NCBI GenBank assembly: GCA_027619375.1
Contig: JAQCFL010000009.1
Coordinates: forward strand, 1-37,675
Origin: Verrucomicrobiota bacterium
GTDB taxonomy: Bacteria; Verrucomicrobiota; Verrucomicrobiia; Verrucomicrobiales; Akkermansiaceae
Direction: 5' to 3'
Length of the DNA: 37,675 nt
The notes beneath the pieces are model-generated. The model was not told the DNA's origin. It made no database searches and was given only the letters and a program-made list of their open reading frames with translations. The position numbers and the translations under genes were made by a program. This document shows positions 15,755-26,661 of the stretch, in pieces (position 1 is the stretch's first letter; every line of letters starts with the position of its first letter).

Positions 15755-16555
15755 ATGATGAAAACGATCCTTCCTACTTTGATGGCCGGCCTCCTGAGCG
15801 GGGCCTTGCAGGCTGCCCCGGTGCTCGACGAGAAGGTGTTTGGGAAGATGCTGGGCGGATGGAAGCAGAAGGGCGATGAGGCGGCGGACTATGAGATCTC
15901 CGGCTCGAAGTATCGGACCTGGAAGCCACATATTTCGCCGACGTTGGACGGAGGGGTCTTCATTTCGGTGCGGATCGATCACTTGCGGGGAGTGTTTGCG
16001 AGCAACGACCACGCCAGCCTGGAGCTGACCTTTGACAAGGACAGCAACATCGACACGGCGCGGAGCACGATTGCGCTGCAGGGGCGGAAGATTTCCAGTG
16101 ACTTGATCCAGGGGGGGGCCAAGGCGGGAGCTTCGGTGGTGGGGATGGATCGGGCGGCGAAGGTGGGGACGGATTTGATCGGCAACCTGACCTCGAAGCT
16201 GCTGCGGGAAGAGATCAGCGAGCCGGGCCGGGTCGGATTTCCGGCGGCATTGCGGCACAATTACAACCTGTTGTGCCTGTCCGTCCGCAATTCGGACGAC
16301 AAGGCGGTGCCCTTGGACGGCCAGCACACGGGGGTGGCCATTCCGGCCGTGCCGGTGGAGGAGGAGGGGGTGGTGCCTGTGGTGCCCGCCGCGCAACCGC
16401 CGACGGCGGAGCCTGTGGAGGGTGCTGCGCCAAAGGGTGCAGTGGGACCGGCCGGGGAGCCTGTCGAGGAACAGGGACGGAGGGTGCCGCCGTTGGAGGT
16501 GGATCAGCACGGAAAGCCCAAGAAGGCGGATTTGGAGAAGGAGAAGAAGGACTGA
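15755..16555 (+). CDS. Secreted protein of unknown function with Pro/Val/Glu-rich tail
   Basis: A 266-residue protein. The start at 15755 (or the adjacent ATG at 15758) begins a signal peptide (MMKTILPTLMAGLLSGALQA, cleavage before APVLD). The first 180 residues form a globular part containing GGVFISVRIDHLRGVFASND, LELTFDKDSNIDTARSTIAL and HNYNLLCLSVRN. The tail from about residue 195 is low-complexity, rich in Pro, Val, Ala and Glu, and ends in a Lys/Glu run (KPKKADLEKEKKD). I do not recognise the family. It is followed after about 27 bp by a broken C39-like peptidase gene; co-transcription is possible. No function is proposed. Confidence 0.65.
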   Translation: MMKTILPTLMAGLLSGALQAAPVLDEKVFGKMLGGWKQKGDEAADYEISGSKYRTWKPHISPTLDGGVFISVRIDHLRGVFASNDHASLELTFDKDSNIDTARSTIALQGRKISSDLIQGGAKAGASVVGMDRAAKVGTDLIGNLTSKLLREEISEPGRVGFPAALRHNYNLLCLSVRNSDDKAVPLDGQHTGVAIPAVPVEEEGVVPVVPAAQPPTAEPVEGAAPKGAVGPAGEPVEEQGRRVPPLEVDQHGKPKKADLEKEKKD

Positions 16556-16582
16556 GGATTTTTGGTGAGTGAGGAGAATCCG

Positions 16583-16885
16583 GTGGCGATGCGGCGGGGG
16601 CGGGGCTGTGGTTTGGTGGCGATCGTGCTGTTGGTGTTGGCGAGCGGGCTAGTGATCCGCTGTGCGGTGTATTTGCTGGGATCGGGGGAGATTTCGGGGA
16701 AATACGACCCGGGGAAGGGCGATGCGGGGGAGTTTCGGGAGTTGCCGGGGGAGGTGGTGGCGGACTTGCCGGTGGAGAGCCACACCTGTGGGTATCATGC
16801 CTTGGCGGCGCTGTATCGGGCCTGGGGACGGGATCCGGAGCGGTCGCGGCTGCGGTTTCGGCTGGGGGTCGATCTGTCGATCTGA
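16583..16885 (+). pseudogene. C39-like cysteine peptidase domain protein, N-terminal fragment (frameshifted)
   Basis: The GTG at 16583 is preferred because GAGGAG lies 6 nt upstream (alternatives TTG 16562, ATG 16589). The fragment has one N-terminal membrane segment (LVAIVLLVLASGLVIRCAVY) and the cysteine part of a papain-like fold (SHTCGYHALAALYRAWGRD). It stops after VDLSI, in the middle of the expected domain. The remaining half, with the His and Asp motifs, continues in the next frame from about 16885 to 17328. A single-base indel at about 16870-16890 would join them. Either a genuine pseudogene or a sequencing error is possible. Confidence 0.6.
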
Positions 16886-16890
16886 CCGCG

Positions 16891-17328
16891 GTGCCGGGGA
16901 TGGGGAGCACGCGGGGGACCCTGCATCCGGATCTGTTGCGGGTCGTGGAGCAGGATGGATTTGGGTATCGCTTGCTGGATCCTGCGGCGTCGGGTGCTGC
17001 GGATGAGGTGGTTGCGGAGTTGGGAGCGGGACGACCGGTGCTCATTTTGGAGATTCGGGAGGAGACCGGGGGTCTGCATTGGGTGGTGGGGGATCGGTGG
17101 GAGGACGGGCGGCTGCGCTTGCGGGATTCTTTGGCGGAGGGGCCGATCGAGGTGGATGGTGCCGTGTTTCTGCGGAGCAGGGCCCTGAGCCTCGTGTTTT
17201 TGGCTCCAAAAGAGGGGAGGGGGAGCGAGGAATTTTGGCCGGCGCATGAGGATGGAATTGCGGAGATGCGGCGGGTGCAGGAGCGCTTGAAAAAAGTGCC
17301 GTCAAAAGAACGAAAAACGGCAAATTGA
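16891..17328 (+). pseudogene. C39-like cysteine peptidase domain protein, C-terminal fragment (frameshifted)
   Basis: A 145-residue frame continuing the interrupted domain. It starts with VPGMGSTRGTLHPDLLRVVE, then RPVLILEIREETGGLHWVVG, which carries the expected His, and RLRLRDSLAEGPIEVDG, which carries the Asp; these complement the Cys segment of the upstream fragment. The frame is open upstream as LTAVPGMG, with no need for a separate start, which argues that this is the second half of one gene and not an independent gene. The tail is charged (Arg/Lys/Glu) and has no hydrophobic helix. Function of the intact protein is unknown. Confidence 0.6.
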
Positions 17329-17402
17329 TGTTGCCAGAAAGGGGCCTCGGACTTAGACCCACGCAACCTCGCATCGGACGCGGGCTATTCAAGCAACTTT
17401 GC

Positions 17403-17420
17403 TTGTGAAAAATTTCACAA
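17403..17420. promoter_or_regulatory. CRP/FNR-family operator-like palindrome, site 1
   Basis: The 18-bp sequence TTGTGAAAAATTTCACAA contains TGTGA-N6-TCACA, the form of a CRP/FNR-superfamily binding site, with the outer T/A bases also symmetrical. An identical copy lies 23 bp downstream, between the broken C39-like gene and actA. The exact regulator is unknown and none is encoded in the window. Confidence 0.7.
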
Positions 17421-17425
17421 AGGCC

Positions 17426-17443
17426 TTGTGAAAAATTTCACAA
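17426..17443. promoter_or_regulatory. CRP/FNR-family operator-like palindrome, site 2
   Basis: This is identical over 18 bp to site 1, separated from it by AGGCC. It ends 22 bp before the actA start codon, so it probably overlaps the core promoter or the 5' untranslated region, a position more usual for repression than for class I or II activation. The two sites together may bind two dimers on about the same DNA face. Confidence 0.7.
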
Positions 17444-17465
17444 GCGTTTACTGACTCCTCAGCTG

Positions 17466-18200
17466 ATGGCCAATTTTTTCCCTCGGTGGACGAACCTCCT
17501 GCCCCTGAAGATCGCGGTGTGTCTTGCGGCATTGGGGACAGCGGTAGTGGCAGGATTTGCCTACTACGCGACTCCCAAGGCCCAGCGGGTGGGGTATCAA
17601 CCCTCGCAGCCGATCCCGTATGATCACGAGTTGCACGTGAACCAGCTGGGGCTCGATTGTCGCTATTGTCACAGCTTTGTGGAGCATTCCGGCCATGCCA
17701 ACGTGCCGACGGCGAACGTTTGCTGGAACTGTCACCAGCACGTCGCGAAAGGCAGTCCGAAGCTGGCCGCCTTGCGCAGCGCGATGGGGGTCAACGAGGA
17801 CCACCAGGAGCTGACCGGCGAAGCGGGCGAGGGCCATCCGATTGAGTGGGTGCGGGTACACCGCGCACCGGACTACGTTTATTTTGATCACTCCGCCCAC
17901 GTGAACCGCGGGGTGAGTTGTGTGAGTTGCCACGGCAACGTGAACCACATGCGGGTCGTTTGGCACGACAAGAGCCATTCGATGGGTTTCTGTCTCGACT
18001 GTCACCGCGCTCCGGAGAACCACCTGCGGCCGCTGGAGGAGGTTTACAATCTCGACTACATCGCGGAGGACTATTTGAAGGAGAACAAGATTCTCGACAA
18101 GGACGGCAACCGCATCACCACGCAGCTTGATTTTGGCATGCACCTCAAGGAGCACTGGAACATCAGGCCCAAGGAGAGCTGCACCACCTGCCACCGCTAA
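17466..18200 (+). CDS. actA: Alternative complex III pentahaem cytochrome c subunit
   Basis: A 244-residue protein with one N-terminal membrane anchor (residues about 15-35, KIAVCLAALGTAVVAGFAYY) and five haem c motifs: CRYCH (65-69), CWNCH (86-90), CVSCH, CLDCH and CTTCH at the extreme C-terminus. This is the ActA pattern of ACIII, which oxidises menaquinol or ubiquinol and passes electrons to periplasmic carriers. It is the first gene of the operon actABCDEF and lies 22 bp after the second CRP/FNR-like palindrome. No Shine-Dalgarno sequence precedes the ATG. Confidence 0.95.
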   Translation: MANFFPRWTNLLPLKIAVCLAALGTAVVAGFAYYATPKAQRVGYQPSQPIPYDHELHVNQLGLDCRYCHSFVEHSGHANVPTANVCWNCHQHVAKGSPKLAALRSAMGVNEDHQELTGEAGEGHPIEWVRVHRAPDYVYFDHSAHVNRGVSCVSCHGNVNHMRVVWHDKSHSMGFCLDCHRAPENHLRPLEEVYNLDYIAEDYLKENKILDKDGNRITTQLDFGMHLKEHWNIRPKESCTTCHR

Positions 18201-18211
18201 ATTTTCCGGAG

Positions 18212-21200
18212 ATGAGCAAACGCATCTGGCAACACCCCGACATTCCCGCTTCCGAGCAGGGAACGGAAGTCTGGCGCTCCGTTGGAGAGCTGGAGAACAC
18301 TCCGCAGTTCCGCACCTGGATGGAGCGCGAGTTCCCTGCGGGGACGGCCGAGATGGACGAGGAGGAGCGGGAGATGTCGCGGCGCAATTTTGTGAAATTG
18401 ATGGGGGCCTCCTCCGCGCTGGCGGGGCTGACGCTCGCTTCCTGCCGCCGGCCGGAAGCCTACATCGTGCCCTACAAGCAGGGGCCGGAGTGGATCATCC
18501 CGGGCAAGCCGTTGTTTTACGCGACCAGCATGCCGCGTTCGGAAGGCGCGGTGCCCTTGGTGGTGACCACGCATGAGGGACGGCCGACGAAGCTCGAGCC
18601 GAACCGCACCCATCCGAATGGCGGGGGGACGGATGCCTTCACGCAGGCCTCGGTGCTCGATCTTTATGCGCCGAGCCGGTCGCGGGACATTCTCAAGAAT
18701 GGCGAGGAGGCCAGCCGCGAGGAATTCGTGGCGGCGATGACGGAGGTCGCCAAGGGCTCCGGCAAGATTGGGTTTGTTTTTGGAGAAGACGACAGCCCGA
18801 CCCGCGCCCGGATGGTGGGGGAGCTCGGCACGGCCTTTTCCGAGGCGAAGTTCTACCGCTACGAACCACTCGCCGGGGAAGGCCGCAAGAAGGCTCTGGA
18901 CGGGGCCTTTGGGGCGGACGGGGCCGAGGTGGTGGCCGACTTTTCGAAGGCCCAGCGGATCCTCTCGCTCGATGCCGATTTCGCCAGCCTCGACCAGCAG
19001 GGGGAGGTGGGTCCGTTCTTCAAGGGACGGCAGGGTGGCGGTGACGACTACAGCCACGAGGTCGCGGCGGACAAGATGAACCGCCTCTACGTGGTGGAGA
19101 CGGCCTTCAGCATGACCGGCGGCCTGGCGGATCACCGTCTGCGGGCCACGCCGAGCGAGATTTTCCGCTTCGCGGCGGAGATCGCCATTCGGGTCAATCT
19201 GAAGGCGCAGGACGCGCAACTGCAGAAGATTTTGGCCGACATCGATCCGCTCGTCTATGAGAAGAGCGCGGAGCGTGACGACACCTGGAAGCGCGAGTGG
19301 ATCAACGCCTGTGCGGAGGATCTTTGGGACAACAAGGGTCAGGCCATGGTTCTCGCCGGTCGCCGGCACAGCGAGGGGTTGCACCGCTTGGTGACCTCCC
19401 TGAACTTTGCCTTGGAGGCCTATGGTGACAACAAGCCGCTGCGTCCGGTGAAGACCGGCCGCGAGGGGCTCGGTTCGATCGAGGCGCTGGCCACGGATCT
19501 GGAGAGCGGGGCGGTGGAAACGCTCATCCTGCTCACCCCGGCCAATCCGGTTTACGACGCGCCGAGCGATCTCAGGTTCGGTGAGTTGCTCAAGAAGGCG
19601 AAGAACAGTGTGCATCTCGGCCTGCGGACCGACGCCACGGCCTGGGCCTCGACCTGGCACGTGCCGGCTGCACATTATTTGGAGTCGTGGAGCGACTCGC
19701 GCACCGCGCAAGGCACCTATTGCCTCGTGCAGCCGATGATCCTGCCGCTCTTCGGCGGCCTTTCGGAGCTGGAGTTGCTCTCGCAGCTGTTGGCTTGGAA
19801 AGAGGCGAAGGCCGAGGAAGCCGCGCCCGCCCTGATCACCGGGGAGGACGCCGAGGGTGGACCTTCCCCGGCCTATCTCGAAGTGCGCAAGACCGTTGCG
19901 GCGATCGCCGGGGAAGGGGAGGACGCCTGGAAGGAAGCGTTGAAGAACGGCTTCGTGGCGGACAGCGCCTACAAGACTATTGATCTCGGCGCGGGAATCC
20001 GCCTCGACGAGGAGAAGACGGCCGCGGCGGTGGCCGCGGCGCTGTTCCTGACGCCCGCCTTGATTGAGAACCTTGAGCTGAGCTTCGCGACCGATGGATC
20101 GGTTTACGACGGTCGCTACATCGACAACGGCTGGTTGCAGGAAGCACCGGATCCGATTTCGAAGATTTGTTGGGACAACGCCGCGTTGGTTTCGCCGCGG
20201 ACGGCCAAGGCGCTGGGAGTTTACGAGCAGATCACCCAACTCCAACCCGAGTCCAAGATTTTCGGTGTTGAGAATGGCCCCAAGCCAGAGATCGGCGAGG
20301 GTCGTGACGCGAACGCGCCGTTCATCACCATCAAGGTCGGTGCGCAGACGCTGGAGATTCCGGTGGTGGTGGCCTTTGGTCACGCCGACAACTGCATCAC
20401 CGTCTCCCTCGGCTACGGCCAGGGGGCCACGGACGGACGGCAGGGGGCGCCGAAGCTCGACAAGGACAAGCCGACGGTCGGTTTGGTCGGGCGCAACACC
20501 GGTTTCAACGCCTACCCGCTGCGGACGAGTGCGACTTCGCTGTTCGTGACCGGGGTGACGACGGCAGGGGCCGGCGGGAAGAGGTACCCGATGGCCTTCA
20601 CGCAGGAGCACCACGCCATGTATGGCCGGGCCCTGGCACGGGAAATTTCCACGAACGACGTCAAGCACAAGAGTTTCGAGGAGCAGTTGGCCAACGTCCG
20701 GAAGCAGGGGATGGATTCCCACGCGCCGGACAACATCTCGCTCTACCTGCCGAAGGGCTCGTCGAATTTCCAGAAGGACGAGGCCAAGGTCGAGAACCTG
20801 ATCAGCGACAAGATCCACCAATGGGGGATGACCATCGACCTGAACACCTGCATGGGCTGCAACGCCTGTCTGGTGGCCTGTCAGGCCGAGAACAACATCC
20901 CCATCGTCGGCAAGGAGCAGGTCGCCATGGGTCGCGAGATGCACTGGATCCGCATGGACCGCTACTTTGCCGCGCCGAAGTTCGAGCGCGACGGTCACGG
21001 GCACGTGAAGAAGGAGAAGATCGACGGGAAGGAAGTCGAGAAGGTGGCCCCGGAGTGGGTGCGCGACAACCCCGAGCTCATTCCGCAGCCGGTGGCCTGT
21101 GTGCAGTGCGAGGCGGCGCCTTGTGAGACGGTTTGTCCGGTCAATGCGACGGTGCACACCGAGGAGGGCCTCAACACGATGGCCTACAACCGCTGCATCG

Positions 21201-21790
21201 GCACGCGTTACTGCGCGAACAACTGCCCCTACAAGGCGCGTCGGTTCAACTTTTTCGACTACAACAAGCGCAACCCGCTCATCGACCACAACCTCTACAA
21301 GGGTCCGGCCGGCAAGAAGCAGGTGGGCGAGGCCCCGCACCTCCAGCGTAACCCGAACGTTTCGGTGCGCATGCGCGGGGTGATGGAGAAGTGCACCTAC
21401 TGTGTGCAGCGTCTGGAGGGAGCGAAGATCAAGCGAAAGCAGGTGCAGCGTTCGAAGTCCCTCGCCGCGGCGGGTGGCTCGAAGAGCGTGGATGTTTCCG
21501 TGGAGGATCTGCGGGTGAAGACCGACAGCGTGAAAACGGCCTGTCAGGACGCCTGTCCGGCCGAGGCGATCTCCTTCGGCAACCTGCTGGACACCAACTC
21601 CCGGGTGTTCCGCGCGAAATATTTCAACGAGAAGGAGAATGGTTCGTGGAAACCGAAGCCGCGCAACTACGACCTACTCAACTACGTCGGGACCATCCCG
21701 CGCACCAGCTATCTGGCCCGCGTGAAGAACCCGAATGAGAAGATGCCCGACGCGAAATACGCCGGGCAGGCAACCATCCACATGACCTAA
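18212..21790 (+). CDS. actB: Alternative complex III iron-sulfur subunit (molybdopterin-like fused to ferredoxin-like domain)
   Basis: A 1192-residue protein. After a short N-terminal segment it has a twin-arginine signal ([19 protein letters not shown]), typical of ActB. The first part resembles molybdopterin oxidoreductases but belongs to the cofactor-free ActB1 type. The second part, from about residue 870, is a multi-cluster ferredoxin: [12 protein letters not shown] starting at residue 880, [44 protein letters not shown] and [13 protein letters not shown]. In characterised ACIII this domain holds three [4Fe-4S] and one [3Fe-4S] cluster and connects quinol oxidation to the haems of ActA. 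The length fits a fused ActB1-ActB2. Confidence 0.95.
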   Translation: MSKRIWQHPDIPASEQGTEVWRSVGELENTPQFRTWMEREFPAGTAEMDEEEREMSRRNFVKLMGASSALAGLTLASCRRPEAYIVPYKQGPEWIIPGKPLFYATSMPRSEGAVPLVVTTHEGRPTKLEPNRTHPNGGGTDAFTQASVLDLYAPSRSRDILKNGEEASREEFVAAMTEVAKGSGKIGFVFGEDDSPTRARMVGELGTAFSEAKFYRYEPLAGEGRKKALDGAFGADGAEVVADFSKAQRILSLDADFASLDQQGEVGPFFKGRQGGGDDYSHEVAADKMNRLYVVETAFSMTGGLADHRLRATPSEIFRFAAEIAIRVNLKAQDAQLQKILADIDPLVYEKSAERDDTWKREWINACAEDLWDNKGQAMVLAGRRHSEGLHRLVTSLNFALEAYGDNKPLRPVKTGREGLGSIEALATDLESGAVETLILLTPANPVYDAPSDLRFGELLKKAKNSVHLGLRTDATAWASTWHVPAAHYLESWSDSRTAQGTYCLVQPMILPLFGGLSELELLSQLLAWKEAKAEEAAPALITGEDAEGGPSPAYLEVRKTVAAIAGEGEDAWKEALKNGFVADSAYKTIDLGAGIRLDEEKTAAAVAAALFLTPALIENLELSFATDGSVYDGRYIDNGWLQEAPDPISKICWDNAALVSPRTAKALGVYEQITQLQPESKIFGVENGPKPEIGEGRDANAPFITIKVGAQTLEIPVVVAFGHADNCITVSLGYGQGATDGRQGAPKLDKDKPTVGLVGRNTGFNAYPLRTSATSLFVTGVTTAGAGGKRYPMAFTQEHHAMYGRALAREISTNDVKHKSFEEQLANVRKQGMDSHAPDNISLYLPKGSSNFQKDEAKVENLISDKIHQWGMTIDLNTCMGCNACLVACQAENNIPIVGKEQVAMGREMHWIRMDRYFAAPKFERDGHGHVKKEKIDGKEVEKVAPEWVRDNPELIPQPVACVQCEAAPCETVCPVNATVHTEEGLNTMAYNRCIGTRYCANNCPYKARRFNFFDYNKRNPLIDHNLYKGPAGKKQVGEAPHLQRNPNVSVRMRGVMEKCTYCVQRLEGAKIKRKQVQRSKSLAAAGGSKSVDVSVEDLRVKTDSVKTACQDACPAEAISFGNLLDTNSRVFRAKYFNEKENGSWKPKPRNYDLLNYVGTIPRTSYLARVKNPNEKMPDAKYAGQATIHMT

Positions 21791-21797
21791 GTCCCTC

Positions 21798-23288
<1,491 letters not shown>

Positions 23289-23296
23289 TCGAAACG

Positions 23297-23854
23297 ATGA
23301 GCACGACTGTCAAACGCGTCTACGGCTACCTGGCCGAGTTCGAAAGCGCCTCGGCCCTCTACAAGGCTGCGGAGAAGGTGCGCGATGCCGGATTCCGGAA
23401 GTGGGATTGTTTCACGCCGTATCCGGTGCACGGCCTGGATCATGCGATGGGCGTGAAGCGCTCCATTTTGCCTTACTTCGTCTTCTTCGGGGGCCTGACC
23501 GGCTTCCTGACCGCCCTCGTCCTGGCCTACACCACGCAGGTGGTGATCTACCCGACCGTGGTGCAGGCCAAGCCGGCCAACATCTTCACGGTGCCGGCCT
23601 TCTTTCCGATCATGTTCGAGTTGACGGTGCTCTTCTCGGGATTCACGACGCTCTTCGGACTGCTCGGTCTGTGTCAACTGCCGCGGCTGAACCACCCCCT
23701 CTTCGCGAGCAAGCAATTCCACCGCGTCACCGACGACGGTTTCTTCATCGCCATTGAGGCGCGTGATCCGAAATTCTCGGCGGAGGCCACCAAGGGCCTT
23801 CTTGACGAGATTGGCGGCAAGAACATCGAACTGGTGGAGGACGACAACAAGTAA
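23297..23854 (+). CDS. actD: Alternative complex III subunit ActD (DUF3341)
   Basis: A 185-residue protein with an N-terminal soluble domain (YGYLAEFESASALYKAAEKV, DAGFRKWDCFTPYPVHGLDH) followed by two transmembrane helices (PYFVFFGGLTGFLTALVLAY; IMFELTVLFSGFTTLFGLLG) and a short C-terminal domain (FHRVTDDGFFIAIEARDPKF). This is the DUF3341 architecture of ActD, which packs against the NrfD-like subunit in ACIII structures and carries no cofactor. Its stop overlaps the start of actE by one base (TAATG), suggesting translational coupling. Confidence 0.94.
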   Translation: MSTTVKRVYGYLAEFESASALYKAAEKVRDAGFRKWDCFTPYPVHGLDHAMGVKRSILPYFVFFGGLTGFLTALVLAYTTQVVIYPTVVQAKPANIFTVPAFFPIMFELTVLFSGFTTLFGLLGLCQLPRLNHPLFASKQFHRVTDDGFFIAIEARDPKFSAEATKGLLDEIGGKNIELVEDDNK

Positions 23855-24513
23855 TGAAGTACTTCTTCCTGGCACTCTTTCTCCTCTGCGTCCTTGTGGT
23901 TGGCATCGGCGGGTTCCGCGGCCAACTCAAGTCGGAGCGACCCATCGAGATTTTCCCTGACATGGATGTGCAGGACAAGATCCTCGGGCAGGCCGACAGC
24001 CACTTTTTCAGCGACGGGCAGGGCTCCCGCAACCCCGTGCAGGGATCGGTCCCCCATGCCGGTGACGACGGGGTGTTCCCGGTCGAGTTCAGTGAGGGCC
24101 GCAGCGGTTACTACTACACCGGGGCGATCGACGACTACTTCGGCAACGGCATGCCGGCGGAGCTCGGACTCGACAAGGACAACATCGAGGCCTTTCTGCG
24201 GCTTGGACACGAGCGCTACGCGACCTCTTGCGCTCCCTGCCACGGTGCGACCGGGGACGGGAAGGGGATCACCAGCTACTACGGCATGGCCGGAATCGCG
24301 AACCTGCACACCAAGCCCCGCGAGACCACGCCGGACGGCAATATTTACAACACCATCACGAACGGCAAGGGCCTGATGGGTTCCTACGGAGCGACTCTTC
24401 CAGTGCGTGATCGCTGGGCCATTGTGGCCTACATCCGCGCCCTGCAGACCGCCATGAAGACCGACGCCGCCGCCGTTGTCGCGCCGTCCGAACCATCCAC
24501 CGCCAGCAACTGA
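23854..24513 (+). CDS. actE: Alternative complex III monohaem cytochrome c subunit
   Basis: A 219-residue protein with an N-terminal hydrophobic segment (MKYFFLALFLLCVLVVGIGG) and one haem motif CAPCH at residues 126-130 (SCAPCHGATGDGKGI). Downstream GMAGIANLHTKP and YNTITNGKGLMGSYGATLPV contain Met candidates for the sixth ligand. Conserved features of ActE such as MPAELGLDKDNIEAFLRLGH are present. In several characterised homologues ActE is lipid-anchored; here Cys12 lies inside the hydrophobic helix without a good lipobox, so a transmembrane anchor is more likely. It is coupled to actD by a 1-base overlap. Confidence 0.92.
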   Translation: MKYFFLALFLLCVLVVGIGGFRGQLKSERPIEIFPDMDVQDKILGQADSHFFSDGQGSRNPVQGSVPHAGDDGVFPVEFSEGRSGYYYTGAIDDYFGNGMPAELGLDKDNIEAFLRLGHERYATSCAPCHGATGDGKGITSYYGMAGIANLHTKPRETTPDGNIYNTITNGKGLMGSYGATLPVRDRWAIVAYIRALQTAMKTDAAAVVAPSEPSTASN

Positions 24514-24520
24514 CTTCCGC

Positions 24521-25867
24521 ATGGGCCACCACGTAACATCGAAAGACATCCCCGTTGACGGCGAGCACCTCGACCGGAGCAAGGTCGCGGGGATCATGCG
24601 CATCTGCCTGATCATCGCCGTGGTCGGGACCATTGGGGCCTTCGCGATCATGCTGGGCGGGGACAAGGAGAGCCAGTTTGTGGGTTCCGTGACCTACTCC
24701 TGGTTGTTTGCCTTCTTCTACTTTCTGACCATCGCGATGGGCGGTTGTTTCTGGACGCTGCTGCACAACGTCTCCAACTCGGGGTGGGGGACCTCGGTCC
24801 GCCGGACCATGGAGAACGTCGGTTTCGTCTTCCCCTTCATGTTCGTCTTCGCCCTTCCGCTGCTCTTCCCGCAGGTGCAGCACTGGCTGTATGAGTGGAT
24901 GACGATGCACAAGGCCGCTGCGGCGCATGCGCCGGAGGGCATGGGCCTCAAGGATGCCCTGCACCACTCCGGTGATCCGCACGATCACCTCCTTTACAAC
25001 AAGTTTTTCTATCTGAACCAGCCGATGTGGTATCTGCGCTTCTTCCTCTTCTTCGGGGCGCTCGGCTTCACGATCTGGGTGCAGCGGAAGTGGTCGATCG
25101 CGCAGGACACCGATCCGAATCCCACCACGGCCCTTCTCTTCAAGCAGCGCTGGCACGCCTCATGGGGCATACCCATCGTCGCGGTGACCATCACCTTCGC
25201 GGCGATCGACTGGGTCATGGGGCTCGACTACAAGTGGTTCTCCACGATGTTCGGGGTCTATGTCTTCGCGGGATCGGCGCTGAACTCGATGGCGGTGATC
25301 ATCCTCGTGACGATCTTCCTGCGCCGGAAGGGCTACCTGAAGAACGTGGTCGGTCCCGAGCATGACCACATCATGGGCAAGCTGGCCTTCGCCTTCACCA
25401 TCTTCTGGGCCTACGTGACCTTCTCGCAGTTTTTCCTGATCTGGTATGCCAACATCACGGAGGAGACGAGCTACTTCCTGCTGCGCAACACCTCGAACTG
25501 GAACACGCTGAGCATCGGCCTCGTGGCGCTGCACTTCTTCGTGCCCTTCCTCATGCTGCTGCGCTCCGACGTGAAGAAGAGCAACAAGTTCATGATTTTC
25601 ATGGCCAGCTACCTCCTTGTCCTGCACATGGTGGACGTTTATCACATGGTCATTCCGGAGCGGGGGCCATCGGTGACGAGCATTGCCTCGCACGGCAAGG
25701 ACATCCACCTCTGGGTGAATGTCTCCGCGGCATGGCTCTACGATTTGGTGGCTTTCGTGGTCATCGGATCGGGCTTCCTCTTCTTCCTCCTGCGCAACAT
25801 CACCTCCGCGGCGCTCTACCCGCACCGGGATCCCCGCATCCTCGAATCGGCCAACCTGCACAACTGA
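24521..25867 (+). CDS. actF: Alternative complex III second NrfD-like membrane subunit
   Basis: A 448-residue membrane protein with about ten hydrophobic segments. The ATG at 24521 is chosen because it lies just after the actE stop; a longer open frame overlaps the actE coding region without sense. Seen: TYSWLFAFFYFLTIAMGGCF and WGTSVRRTMENVGFVFPFMF near the N-terminus, and HASWGIPIVAVTITFAAIDW and LNSMAVIILVTIFLRRKGYL in the central part. These match ActF, a paralogue of ActC that in ACIII has no quinol site but may take part in ion movement. Its stop overlaps the next cytochrome gene by one base (TGATG). Confidence 0.93.
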   Translation: MGHHVTSKDIPVDGEHLDRSKVAGIMRICLIIAVVGTIGAFAIMLGGDKESQFVGSVTYSWLFAFFYFLTIAMGGCFWTLLHNVSNSGWGTSVRRTMENVGFVFPFMFVFALPLLFPQVQHWLYEWMTMHKAAAAHAPEGMGLKDALHHSGDPHDHLLYNKFFYLNQPMWYLRFFLFFGALGFTIWVQRKWSIAQDTDPNPTTALLFKQRWHASWGIPIVAVTITFAAIDWVMGLDYKWFSTMFGVYVFAGSALNSMAVIILVTIFLRRKGYLKNVVGPEHDHIMGKLAFAFTIFWAYVTFSQFFLIWYANITEETSYFLLRNTSNWNTLSIGLVALHFFVPFLMLLRSDVKKSNKFMIFMASYLLVLHMVDVYHMVIPERGPSVTSIASHGKDIHLWVNVSAAWLYDLVAFVVIGSGFLFFLLRNITSAALYPHRDPRILESANLHN

Positions 25868-26649
25868 TGGACACCGCTTCTGACAATCCGTTTCGTCGCT
25901 TCACCTCCTTCTGGCTGGGGTTGGCGATCTTCTTTGCCTTTGCGATCCTCTTTGTCTTCCTGAGTCCGCTCCTAAGCGGAAAGAAGGACCAGGGGGTGGA
26001 CAAGGCTGCGGCAGCCCGTCGCATGGAGATCAAGAAGGAGATGCTGAACGCGCAAGCCGGGGTGCTTCCCGTTCCGGTGGAGAGTGTTTATGGGAAGGCG
26101 GGTGGCGAATTGCTTTCCGTGGCCCCTGGTGCGGTGGAAGACGCCGCGCAGATTGTGCCGGGCTCACCCCGCGCCCTGGCCCTGGCCGCGGTGCCTGATG
26201 TGAAGGTCGACATCGTGCAGACCGATCCGGACGCGCCGATTGATCCCGCCGTGTTCGAGGCCGGCAAGGCCCAGTATATCCTCTGCCAGGCCTGCCACGG
26301 TCCGGATGGCGGGGGCATGCCGGGACTGGCCCCGCCGCTGGCCAACTCCGATTGGGTGCAGGGGCCGGTGGAGAATCTGATCCGTATTCAGCTTCGTGGG
26401 TTGACCGGTCCGATCACCGTGAGTGGCGTGGACTACGCCCTGCCGGTTCCGATGATCGCGCAGTCCTTCCAGACCGACGAGCAGATCGCCGCGGTGCTGA
26501 CCTACGTGCGCAACAGTTTTGGCAACAAGGGCTCGGCGGTGACGCCGGAGCAGGTGGCGGCCTTCCGGGGTGAGGTCGGCAAGCCGCCCCTGACCGTGGA
26601 AGACCTCATCAAACCCGAGCCGGCGGCCGAGAAACCGAACGACCAGTAG
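25867..26649 (+). CDS. Membrane-anchored monohaem cytochrome c of the ACIII cluster
   Basis: A 260-residue protein with one N-terminal transmembrane helix (FWLGLAIFFAFAILFVFLSP), a linker of about 100 residues rich in Ala, Val and Pro, and a cytochrome c domain with CQACH at 140-144 (YILCQACHGPDGGGMPGLAP). VPMIAQSFQTDEQIAAVLTY gives the Met ligand candidate, followed by VRNSFGN. It overlaps actF by one base. It is paralogous to the cytochrome at 28871: both have an N-terminal anchor and end the haem domain with TY(V/L)RNSFGN. A role as electron carrier between ACIII and the oxidase is inferred. Confidence 0.88.
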   Translation: MDTASDNPFRRFTSFWLGLAIFFAFAILFVFLSPLLSGKKDQGVDKAAAARRMEIKKEMLNAQAGVLPVPVESVYGKAGGELLSVAPGAVEDAAQIVPGSPRALALAAVPDVKVDIVQTDPDAPIDPAVFEAGKAQYILCQACHGPDGGGMPGLAPPLANSDWVQGPVENLIRIQLRGLTGPITVSGVDYALPVPMIAQSFQTDEQIAAVLTYVRNSFGNKGSAVTPEQVAAFRGEVGKPPLTVEDLIKPEPAAEKPNDQ

Positions 26650-26661
26650 CAGAGCGAACAC

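Noticed and set aside
17403-17443. Reading the double palindrome as a transcription terminator
   Set aside because: The stems are AT-rich with no GC core and no terminal T run, and the fit to TGTGA-N6-TCACA is perfect in both copies.
18197-21340. Very long open frame (1047 codons) on the minus strand opposite actB
   Set aside because: It is the antisense shadow of a highly conserved iron-sulfur protein in GC-rich DNA; the translation is rich in Arg, His, Leu and Val with no motif, and actB has clear domains.
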